Shown one piece after another: positions 1 to 9,743 of a stretch of 64,000 nucleotides of DNA. The position numbers and the translations under genes are program-made. Position 1 is the stretch's first letter. The number at the start of each line of letters is the position of its first letter. This DNA is from Clitopilus passeckerianus (lineage: Eukaryota > Basidiomycota > Agaricomycetes > Agaricales > Entolomataceae): the NCBI GenBank assembly GCA_944990035.1, contig CALYLX010000144.1:186001-250000 (forward strand), in the 5' to 3' direction. The notes under the pieces were generated by a model. That model had not been told where the DNA came from, searched no databases, and worked only from the letters and a program-made list of their open reading frames with translations.

Positions 1-1062
1 TTTCGTAGTCGAAATCGAAGTCGGTCTCTGGTTCAATTGTTTCTGCACTGGGGCGCTCCTCTGGCTCAGCTGTGGGGCTCTCCTCTAGCTGTTGTTGTAC
101 TTGGTGTTCTTCTTCTTCCTCTTCGGGCAAGACAGAAGCGCTGGTAGACGGGACTAGTGATGGGTTCCTGGATATTGCTGTGGGTAATGGTGCGAAGCGT
201 CGCTGTTCCTCCTCGTCTACTTCAATGTCGTGTTCTCGTTGAGCTCGGACAATAGCAGGGGTCTTATGAGGTCGTTCAGGGGTAGGGAAGTCTAGAGCGT
301 GGAAGTGTCTGTTTTCAACGGCAACGGTGGTGAATGTGAATTTGCCAAGGGAGAGAGGCGTAGCACCAGCGGTTATTGTTGTGATTAAAACCGCAGTAGC
401 TTCCGTTGGTGAACTTGTAGACGTTGTTGGTTCCTTCTACTAGAGTGGTATTTCGTGGCGGGTGGTCTGCCCTGTGTACGACCGTGGTGACTGAGTGGTA
501 GCCGCAACGGCAATCGGCCTGTTGCGTGCTTCTGCTGTGTTGTCGTGGGGTGGGCCTGCGCTAACAATGAGCGGGCCTTCTGAACAGCTTGACCTTTTGT
601 TAAGGCAGAGCCTAACAACTTAGGTAATACTGTTTACGCTCGATGTCTTTGATAAACAAAGACAGAGATTTGTCAGCAGCTGCGGCTGTACTGACAACCT
701 GGTGAGATTGACGAAGCAAGGGACTTAAAGGCGAAGTAGAGAACTAAGCAGTTAGGTAGATTGCCTAGGTCAAGCTGAGGAGCCTTGACCAAATGGTACA
801 GGTTTATATACCTATCTAGTAGTTCTAAATATAGCACATGCGCAGCATGCTGAGTAAGTAATGAGTCATGCGCAGCATGATGAGTAAGTACATGAGTCAG
901 AAAGAGTCAGATAAGGTATAAGTCTCTCACGATCGTGAGAGATGCGGAGTAAGCATGGAAAAAGATGAAAAATGCGCAGTGATGCGCAGCATATGTGAGT
1001 AATCGTGCATAGGTAAGCGGGCCGGGGTATGTAAGGAGAAACATGTAAGCAAAATCATAACA
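1..1062 (-). mobile_element. Family A Ty3/gypsy chromovirus copy A1 (5' end only)
   Basis: Only the 5' LTR (598-1062) and about 600 nt of leader are inside the window. The element reads on the minus strand and its body continues beyond base 1. The sequence is almost identical to the 5' ends of the two other family A copies (28298-29358 and 33338-34398); by alignment with them the Gag AUG would fall just outside the window. The 11-nt self-priming site is at 585-595. The target duplication cannot be checked because the other end is missing. Confidence 0.93.
598..1062 (-). repeat. Family A 5' LTR of copy A1
   Basis: 465-bp LTR with ends TGTTA...TAACA. Read on the minus strand it has a TATATAAA box (complement of 803-810) and, 33 nt from the box start, CAGCTTGACCT (complement of 767-777), the predicted RNA start. 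The U3 part holds an 18-bp perfect palindrome (924-941, core CACGATCGTG) and TGAGTCA motifs. Matching LTRs are at 19970-20435, 22149-22613, 28894-29358 and 33933-34398. Confidence 0.95.
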
Positions 1063-2395
1063 GAACGGGGCTCTGACAGGATAGTCTTCGTTGAGCTGTC
1101 CGTGCGAGAGGGAGAAGGAGGACGAGGCGCTTGATATTATGAGGAGTGAACTAGTCACGAGTGACAAGCGAAAATGAGTGCGTCCATATCGAGGTATGGA
1201 TGCGTGCAACACGACGCATGGGTATGGTATGGGCGTGATTCTGATCCTGATGTAGGAAAAAGCGAAGACGGTTTGAATCTAATGATTACTTGCACCTCAG
1301 GATCAGGCTCATCGTTCGAATTGTCAACAATCTGTAATCCTTCGTTCACCTCCCCACAGCACGTTTCGGCTGGTACCAGTTCCTATTGGAAGGTCACCTA
1401 CGCCTACTTGCTCGATTTAATTGTAGTGGACGAAGCGGAGGGAGTGCCTGTAGAGTTGGGTCAGTCGTGTTGTAAGTGGAAGAAACATTCCAGATGTACT
1501 ACACGGGAGACTCGAATCGAGCAGCTGTGTGCTTAGTGCGCTCAAGACGCCAAAGATCCAGACGACATATTTGATGGGATGGCGACAGGGACAGCTAAGA
1601 CATCGGTTGAGGGGTCTTTGCTGTATTTAATACAGCAGCTAGAGCTTGTAAGATGTTAGTTGTCGGGAGCAGAGAAGAGAACGAGTCTGCTTACGCTTGT
1701 TGTCATCCAACGTTCTTTCCTTTGCCAACGTCCTCGATTTCTATGCCTCGCACGTAACCAGTCGCCCGCTGACGCTGATAAGGACCATTGACAGTCATCA
1801 ATCACGGGGTGGGAGGAGACAGTCTAGACAAGACGAGGAGGGGAGACGAGAAAGGAGAATCACTAAACGAATTGAGGCATTAGATCTTAGAAGCCATTTG
1901 ATCGCCATGGCACTGTTCATCCGACTCTCCAAACTCTTCATCTCACATCGATGAAGATTTCTCAGAGTGTCTACTCGAGAGGGCAGTGAACGAAGCGATG
2001 ACAAGAAAGAGCACTGTTGATGGAAAGGATGACGTAGCGCCAGGCACAAACGCGACCCAACCTGCCCTAAACCCAGCCATCAGCCGTCCTTTTTCACTTT
2101 CCCCACCTTTCTATCTCGTCGTTTCTGCTCTTCTCACTATGGATTCCGGCAAACACGTCATATTACTTCACCAGAAATCATCCCAACTTCTTTTCTCTGA
2201 ATCTCGTCTCGTCCTCTCGTAGCAAATAGAGAAAAACGACTCTTTGGTGCTTCTCAACGCGGTGTTCTCTTTGGCATACACTCACCCAATAAGAAGCTCC
2301 TACCTCGTATGTCTCGATCTCCCTCACTTACGGCTTGGCTCAACTAACCCAACCTTAATATCCTAGTCCATCATCATTCCTTGGCGTTTTGTCTA

Positions 2396-2575
2396 TAGCA
2401 CGCGCTACCTCGATTGGGAAGATGCCCCGTCTGGTGGAGTGAAAATCGAGAATTCCTGGGATTGGTCGACGATGTGGGGATGCTGTTGAGCAAGTTGCTG
2501 GTCTATTTCGCCGTACGTGACCTATAAATTCGCCTCTATGGATTCGTTGGTCTAATCTACCGCTCTACTTAGCCA
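2396..2575 (+). repeat. Diverged duplicated block, copy 1
   Basis: About 180 bp that match 3788-3966 with scattered substitutions. Shared landmarks in order are GGTGGAGTGAAAATCGA or a close variant, AATTCCT, GATTCGTTGGTCTAA and CTACCGCTCTACTTAG or a close variant. The function is unknown. Confidence 0.7.
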
Positions 2576-3292
2576 AGAAACTCGTCTTGGCAGGGTATGG
2601 GTTGGCATGAGGAGACGGAGACGGATAGGTGGATTATCTGGCGAGATATAGTCGTAAGCAACGTTCCCTCTCCCGTTCTGTTTATCTAACACCTCGTCTT
2701 CTCTAGGAGCCCTCACCGTCAACCCTGCTCGCTCTCGTCGGGTTTCATCGAGTTCAGCCTCAACCTGATGAGTCGTTAGACTGGAGGCTCGTACCTCGTA
2801 CCTCTTACTTTCGACTCAAAGACACTTCCTGTCGTTCCTCCGTCGTCAACACGATGCACCGTCTTGGTACGCTTACCAAGAGGTCAGCCGTACCTCGAAC
2901 TTCCGCCTCCATGCACACATGCTAACACGACTCTGCAGCTACGATCTCTTCGCACAAATCGTACATGTATCCGTACATCACGACGTCGTGGGGTAATGCA
3001 AGGAGTGCGAGCAAGGGAGGCGGAGGATTACACGTTACTGGAGGAACGACGGGGTTTTGTGGGAAAGAGTGTGTATTCTCATTGGGAGATGAAGACGATG
3101 GGCGTTTCGAGGTAAACTCGATGTTATCATTAGTCTCCCAATGGTTCACTCATCTCCTGTCCCACTCGTTTTGCCAGGACATGTCGATGGCGTCATCCTT
3201 TGCCTTTCCACACCGCAATATCAAGCAACTCTTCCGTTCTCGTCTCCTACTTACCCGATCACAACGCTCAACAGTGGCCGAAATGGCGAGCA

Positions 3293-3312
3293 AGGGAGGG
3301 AGGGAGGGAGTG
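3293..3312 (+). repeat. GGGA minisatellite 1
   Basis: Four to five GGGA repeats. A second GGGA array lies at 3582-3600, and the sequence after each array is similar (GGCGTGG, GGTGTGA, GATGATGGTG or variants), so array plus flank is duplicated with a spacing near 290 bp. The G-runs could form a quadruplex. Confidence 0.7.
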
Positions 3313-3581
3313 GCAGGAGGCTAGGCGTGGTTCGGTGTGAAGATACAAGGCTACTGCGTGAGCATTTGACGATGGTGACATACGGTCAGCAATCTTCCTT
3401 CCTCCGTTCTCAATGTTCATCATCTAACTCCTCTTCTTCTCCAGCTCTACTCGCTTGGGGGAGTCATATCCCTGAGTGTCTCTCACCCCCGACCCAGGGA
3501 CGCTTCCTCCCCATTCCCCCAGAGTGGTCGCCATCATCGTCCTCACCCCTGGGCACCTTCTCCCGAAATGGTGTATAAGGG

Positions 3582-3600
3582 AGGGAGGGAGGGAGGGGGG
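3582..3600 (+). repeat. GGGA minisatellite 2
   Basis: Second array of GGGA units ending in a G6 run. It is paired with the array at 3293-3312 by similar downstream flanks. Confidence 0.7.
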
Positions 3601-3787
3601 TCAGTTGTGGTTAGGGTTTAACGGGACGCGAAAAGTGAGGCGTGGATTGGTGTGAGCAGGTGGAGACGATTCGATGATGGTGGTATCCTGGTCAGCGACC
3701 TTCCCTCCTCCGTTTCCCCTTATTTAACGCTGCTTATTCTCTAGTCATTCCTCCAATCTACGCCATCCACTGTCCATCGTATGTCTT

Positions 3788-3966
3788 CTACCACGTACTA
3801 CGTCGATTGAGAAGATTTCCCATCTGGAGGAGTGAAAATCGACAATTCCTAGAATATCCGACAACGCGGGGGACCCTGATGAGCAGGTTCACCGAGTATC
3901 TCGATGTAGGCGACCTGAAACTTTCGTCTAGGTGGATTCGTTGGTCTAACCTACTGCTCTCTCTAG
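3788..3966 (+). repeat. Diverged duplicated block, copy 2
   Basis: Partner of 2396-2575, in the same orientation about 1.39 kb downstream. It ends about 230 bp before the first recognisable BTB-family coding sequence. Confidence 0.7.
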
Positions 3967-4195
3967 CCCATCGATCTTGGCCATTGCTTCGGTTCCCACT
4001 GTCCTCTTTTACCGATTCCGGATGGAATACTGCGACCAGAAATCCCGGTATGATGTAGGGCGAGCAGGGGAGACAAGATGCGAGGTCAATCAGAAGTTAG
4101 TTGGTGGGAAGAGGGCTGGTTTTGTGCGAGGAAGATCGAGGAGTCCGTGGAGCTGTTTTGTAATACGTCCAGCATTTGGTGGGAAAAGGTGTTAT

Positions 4196-5836
4196 AGTAT
4201 ATCTACCCCGCCCATTCCCTGACCTGAAAAGCATCGGGTTTAAGACGTTCATTGACGTTGCAGAGGCAGCGGATAAGTATCAGGTGTTTCCGGCGATGAA
4301 GGCTTGTGAGATTTGGATGTGGGAGATTTGTGCCATAAAGGAGAAACGCGGGGATGAGGACGAGGATTGTAATACAGAGGACGACGTTGTGGAAATGGAG
4401 AAACCTCAACATGCTCTCCGTGTTCTCGCCTTCGCGCTCAAGCATTACCATCCCAAACTCGTCGACGAAATGGCTCCCTATGTGCTTGACAGGCCTATGC
4501 ATAAGGTTCTCTCAGCGATTCCGAGCGAGTTTCATGGGGTCTGGGTACGTCTTTTATCAACAGTCTACCAAAAGTATTCACCGAGGTTCTGGATATAAGC
4601 TTCGATACTATGATAACTATCTCCAGTTGCAGAAGCGGGCGTTGACAGAGTATCTCCCAGAAGATCCTTACCATTGGATTATCTCTCGCATCGCCAGCCT
4701 CCGCAGGTTGACTGACCCCGGTAGGCTGATTTTTGAAGGGAAGATTAATGTGGACCATACGACGTGGCAAGACTACATTACGTCCGAAGCTGAGGATTTA
4801 CCGACTTTGAACGAACTGATTTCTGGCAAGAAGAAGAAGGGTGCTCGAGCTGAACCCAAGGATTCTGTCGAGAAGAGCGAGCAAAGTTTGGAGGACGATT
4901 TCGGAGACATGGGAGTACACGACTCCACCATGGGGGGCTCAATCACTATCGTATCAAGCGACGGAGCCCAGTTTACTCTCGACCCGTCGGTTCTCTCCGC
5001 AGGCATAGCTACGTTCCCCAGCTACTCAGTCACAACATCTGATCATACTGTCTCCGTGGCCGAAACCTCTCGGACTCTATCCCTTCTCCTCCGCTTCGTC
5101 CGGCCAGTCTGTGTCCCGGACCTCACCCACCTGCCGTTTAAGGTCATGAAAGAGCTTGCATACGCCTCGGAGAAGTACCAGATCTACCCAGCGAAGTATT
5201 TCTCCCGACTCGCGATGAGGTGCGTGTCATGGTTTGACCTCATCTCCTCATAATGAATGGGTACTTTTCCAGAACGCAAATCCGCGATCATCCACGTGAA
5301 GCCTTTGCTTACCCGGGAGAATATGGCTATTTGGATATCCTTGATCTCAATGCGCCTTTCGCAATTAGTTCAGCATATGAAGAGATCGTCAACCTTCTCC
5401 CTCCACCTCTTCAATCCGCATGGGTAAGAAACTCTCCCTCACCTTATCCCATCTTCTCGTCCCAAACATTCGCTATCCAACATAGCGTAAATATCATGAC
5501 GCCTGGATATCGCTTTGCGATGACCTCGTGATCCACCTCGAATCTGAATTTCGGAGTATCTGCGAAGAAGAAGGATTTATGAACGACAAAGAGACTGAGA
5601 CCCAGTGTCCTTGCGGACTAGATGAAGAAGACCACTTTGTTTCAATTCGGGACGCGTTGTGTTGTGGCCCGCAGGCCCTAGGTGAACTCAATCGTGTCGA
5701 GTTCTTTTCCAAGTATGGTGACCATGAGGACCGGTGCATGGTGGCGGAAGCGACTTATGAACAATGCGAGAGGGAGTATTTGGAGGATAAGGTGAAGGCG
5801 ATACCAAAGTTTTCGACCTTTGTTGTCGCCGTTTAA
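4196..5836 (+). CDS. Tandem-BTB (POZ) domain protein, 5' end not resolved
   Basis: A basidiomycete BTB-family protein. BTB domains mediate dimerisation and often recruit cullin-3 ligases; the role of this one is unknown. Exons read as about 4196-4544, 4627-5219, 5273-5423 and 5486-5836, with introns of 82, 53 and 62 nt and GT..AG ends. The first module shows only its second half (DVAEAADKYQVFPAMKACE, then an alpha-helical part ending at a splice site after Val-Trp). The second module (about 4935-5219) is fuller and ends in LAYASEKYQIYPAKYF. A C-terminal region holds a CPCG motif and ends in AIPKFSTFV. The same domain order and the same splice positions recur in the split paralogue at 54663-55606 plus 46170-47071. 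No BTB N-terminus or convincing ATG is visible before 4196, so the gene is either 5'-truncated or has an unrecognised first exon. Confidence 0.75.
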
Positions 5837-6156
5837 ACAATGCGATGGAGATATAACGAGCCTGTGCTCTGCCGAAATAGCTATCCAAGAAAGTTGTATT
5901 TGTATTTCAAGAAATATCAGATAGATTTATTATGACACCTACGACCTCATGAGCGTGTAATTAATGGTTGCCTTAGCCCGGCATTTGTGTCTTCCTGATC
6001 CCTTCCCACCCTAACCCGCATTCCTGGCGCAATGAGGCGCTTCTACAGATAGTGGGTCAAACCGGGTTGATCTTCTGAACTGCGAGGCTATAAGTGGCTA
6101 TAACAGGTGACTGCATATGGTAACGAGCCACTGTTACACATCTCTCGCATTCCATC

Positions 6157-6843
6157 ATGTCCTCCACCCCAAGTGCTTCAGGCGGCGGACATAGTTGTGC
6201 CGTCTGCAACGTTCCGGCTGATCAAAGATGCTCTGGATGTCATCTATTGTACTACTGTGGCAAAGCACACCTCGCTCAAGTAAGTAGCACTCATACACGT
6301 CACGGGCACGACTTCATCTTGACAGCGATCTGGCTCCAGGACCGGAAGTGCCATAAATCAATGTGCCAAAAGCTGCAGGACACCTCGCTCTCTACAGTCC
6401 CTATACCACCTTCTCCGAATACCTTCCAGGCCATCGCTTTTCCTGCGAACGAGGATGCACCACGCATGATCACCATTGAATGGCAATGGGAACAAGATGA
6501 TGACGCCCCATACCCATGGCAGCGCAAACACATCCGTCACTTGTTCCACGAAGGCGCATCCTTGAGAGAGTACCCAATCATTTCCCCCCGTCCGGGTGCA
6601 GCACCTCTGCCAGATGATCGTCAGCTCATCTACATTATCAACGACAACTTCCTAGTTGACGGATCCCCGCTTAACCGATGCATCTTCAATCTCACAGGCG
6701 GAAAGGCTTGGCACTCCTGGGGCGACAACATTCTTGCCTTGCGTCAGCGACCTGAAGATTTTACACACTCTCGGTATCATAGTGCCCAGCTCGAAGAGGA
6801 CCTTGATGCCCTCAAGAATTTCTTCTTGACGTATGGTACATAA
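6157..6843 (+). CDS. MYND zinc-finger protein
   Basis: The ATG at 6157 opens a two-exon gene with one 60-nt intron (6280-6339). The N-terminus is a MYND finger, a zinc-binding protein-protein interaction module: CAVC, then CSGC, then YYCGKAH, and after splicing CHKSMC. The usual sixth Cys is His and the usual Trp is absent, a variant seen in fungal MYND fingers. The remaining roughly 165 residues form a compact C-terminal region rich in aromatic and acidic residues (for example NLTGGKAWHSWGDNILALR) that I recognise from basidiomycete MYND proteins but cannot assign a function. The intron falls inside the finger, which supports the splice model. The frame is intact to the TAA at 6841-6843. Confidence 0.85.
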   Translation: MSSTPSASGGGHSCAVCNVPADQRCSGCHLLYYCGKAHLAQVSSTHTRHGHDFILTAIWLQDRKCHKSMCQKLQDTSLSTVPIPPSPNTFQAIAFPANEDAPRMITIEWQWEQDDDAPYPWQRKHIRHLFHEGASLREYPIISPRPGAAPLPDDRQLIYIINDNFLVDGSPLNRCIFNLTGGKAWHSWGDNILALRQRPEDFTHSRYHSAQLEEDLDALKNFFLTYGT

Positions 6844-7717
6844 TCCCACTTGATCTATTGAGCCCTCAATGCACGTTCACAGCTCTAGTGATAATACATT
6901 GTAATGATCGTCGAATATCTGGAGACGTTGAATTGTACTTTCCTCCCCTTAGAGAGTCGGAGATTGGCCGTATACGAGGAGGATGCTAGAAGCTGCTGGC
7001 CTTCGAATGATAACCGAGGGAGAGGGAAAGATGCGAGCAGAAGTAGCCGTACCTCCGCCCTCGGCCTCAACCATCGAGCCTGGACGAGAGAAGAACAGAT
7101 TCGATTGGATCGGACAACCTAATCCACAGACTTCAGAGGCGGTGGGACGTGAGACTGAGCTTACATACCTCGGGACATTGGCCACACCAAGTGGTTGAAC
7201 ACGCCGAGGGTGCCATGTCACTGGTAAAGCAAAGCAGCTATTGGTAGGTCGCTCGTGGTGTAGGCATGAGGCTCAGATGGAGAGATTCAGATGTAGGAGG
7301 TCGGAATTTTCGGGCGTGAAGTCGACGAACGACGGGGTTAATGTGAAGCAGACATTTGCATTAGGCCTGCCGACTGTAGCCAATGAGGCGTTAGGCGATT
7401 GAAATAGAAGAGGGTCCAGTGCGGGAATGTCAGTGGCTTACTCGCGACGGGATGGAATTGTGGATGTCATAAGGACGGTGACGATGGTGAAGAGTTAGGG
7501 CATGTCGCTGACGTGGTGCATTACGCCGTATCATTAGTTCAGGAGAGACGGGTAAAACGGTGTGACCTACCAGTCCGATACCATGCACCCTAGTTGCTTG
7601 GAAGAGAAGAGAAGCACAAGTATGGTTTTGAAACTTTTCAGTGAGAACGACTGGATGAATGCGTGAGTTGACAGAGTTGGGTAAGGCGGAGAAGAAGAGA
7701 TTGCTTACCCTTGACCC
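6844..7717. other. Intergenic stretch, no gene seen
   Basis: Short overlapping ORFs on both strands, none with a recognisable motif. It lies between the MYND gene and a solo LTR. Confidence 0.5.
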
Positions 7718-8179
7718 TGTTACAGTTACCTTGGATACGCACCCGGACTCTTTTTCCTTTTACTCATCTACCATTACTATCCCCGCCCCGCTTACGTTTA
7801 TACAATTACTCAGTACTGCTGCGCATTACTCATCCCTTTAGCTACGATTACTCAGTGTTCTCACGATCGTGGGATACTTGTACTATATTTACTTACCATG
7901 ACTCGTCGTGACTCTTACTCTGACTCACTCCGAGTCATACTTACTTTTGCTTACTTAGCATTGCTGCGCAATGCCCAACCCTTAGCCCTACTCTTCATGT
8001 ATAAATACTTTCACGCTTTCGGTCTTGCTTCCCCAGCTTGACCTAAAAGCCTATACATCGCTATTTGCTTTAACTTCGACTCGCTCGATTACTCTCGCTC
8101 GTCTCTACAAAGGCTGGTAGAGGACTAAGCAGCTGAACTCTTGATACTTGGTTGAGCACGTAGCGATACTAGCTTAACA
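7718..8179 (+). mobile_element. Family B solo LTR with 5-bp target duplication GACCC
   Basis: A 462-bp LTR with ends TGTTA...TAACA, nearly identical to the LTRs of B1 and B2. GACCC is present at 7713-7717 and again at 8180-8184. No internal retroelement sequence is attached, so this is the product of LTR-LTR recombination. It carries the core palindrome CACGATCGTG (7862-7871), a TATAAATA box and the CAGCTTGACCT predicted RNA start, so it could act as a plus-strand promoter. Confidence 0.95.
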
Positions 8180-9743
8180 GACCCTATATCAGACATTCTG
8201 CCAGCGGTGGCATCATTTCAATCGGAACACCGTAAGGCACGTCAGTGGGAGCCAACGGGATAGATGAGATCGATGGTCCCCAATAGGAGCGACCTATCCA
8301 AGCCTAAGCAGAGTGGGCGATTAGGCTCGGGCCAACCAGCCCATGGTGGCGAATTTATGGGTCGCTTACCTCGAGATAATCTAGGAGCTTGATCAGCGCT
8401 CAGCAGATACCGTATGGCACTGGACTTTCTGGTCGGCTTGTGTGCGGCGGCCCATAGCTCCTCGTGGCAGTCCCTCCAGACTTGAGAGAACGGAAAGCAA
8501 CAGAGCATCTTGCTCTTGACGTACTGCTTAGGATTCAGATCGAGGAAGCACGGAGGGACGGCAAAGTGCTGGCATAATAAGGTTGGATTAGCTGAGCCGA
8601 GCCGTAGGTGTGAGAGGTCGAGACCACGAGAGAGAGGTCGTGTTGTAGAGAAAACAGGTTGAAGAAAGCCAAAGCGGACAAGTTGCCGACGATTTTCCTA
8701 TTCGCTGAGCGCGCTCTAGGGAGATGAGGTGGATAAGAGAGGATAGGTCTGCGAAATTGATGAGAGAGTCCGACAATGCAGATAGCCATCTGCCTACAGC
8801 ATAGGTGCGAGTGAACGAGTTTGTCGGATCCTATAGTGAGCAACGAACAGAATTTACGAGATGATGAGAGAAACCATGAAAAAGCACGTGCGATGGCAGA
8901 GTTTAGGGCAGGCTGGGTCGCATTTGTGCCTGGCTCTACGTCATCACCCTTCCATCATTGGCACCTGTGCGGTCCGTGCCTTGGCTTCCGTTCTTTCGTT
9001 CTCTCTTCCGGCTGTCAGTGTCGTCGATTTCGGTCAAGTCTCTTCTCCTCTTGGTACTTTTCCGAACCCGCGCTGCGTGTTCTTCGAGTATATCTCACAT
9101 ATCTAACCTGTCTCTCGGGCTTTCGTTGGTCGATATGAGGTGAAGAATCCGGAGTCTGGAAAATCGGGCAAACAATTCAAAAGTGAGTAAACTCCTCCCA
9201 TGTACTGTCGTCTTCTGTCTAATAAAGCGTCAATACTGATGCCTCCTTTCATCCAAGTGCCGTCCGTTCTTAGCATGGTGATCAATGGATTGGTGACCAA
9301 TCCCTACTAACACGAAGGCACCGACGGGCCACTGGGTACATTTGATCGTCTAGTCCCAGTCAAGTCTCCTCTCGCTTCCTTTCCAACTCCGTGCTACATT
9401 TCTCCTCCAGAGTCTTCGATTCCTCGCTTTCCTGTCTCCCTCTTTCCTGTTTCGTCGGCTGGTGACATCTGCTTGAGAGTGCTACTCCCTACTGGCCCCG
9501 CGCACTTGTGCGGTCTTGAAATGCAATCTTCGTAGATTCTCTCTCCTCTGCCTCCCATTATAATATGAACCAAGTCCGTACTCCTCCTCGGATACCCGCT
9601 CCCTTTCCAACCAAACGTATTCCTTCGGCATCTGTCTCCCTACCTCTAGAGAAGGAGAAGCTGGGCACGGACTGATTCCTTACATACTGCCCCTGTTCTT
9701 GAAGCCGATTGTACTATAGAAGTCTTTTACGACTGCATGAATA
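8180..9743. other. Intergenic stretch, no gene seen
   Basis: ORFs of 60-105 codons overlap on both strands without recognisable domains. The stretch separates the solo LTR from the 3' end of the first F-box gene. Confidence 0.45.

Larger units (their letters stand above)
1063..4190. other. Gene-poor stretch with no recognised gene
   Basis: Several ORFs of 75-145 codons occur in different frames but none shows a recognisable domain, and they overlap on both strands. The stretch contains a diverged duplicated block (2396-2575 and 3788-3966), GGGA minisatellites and pyrimidine-rich tracts. It lies directly 5' of the BTB gene and may hold the decayed first exon(s) of that gene, but no BTB N-terminus can be read here. 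Confidence 0.5.

Noticed and set aside
1174..1536. 120-codon ORF on the plus strand
   Set aside because: No recognisable domain, overlapping ORFs on the other strand, no splice support or homologue within the window.
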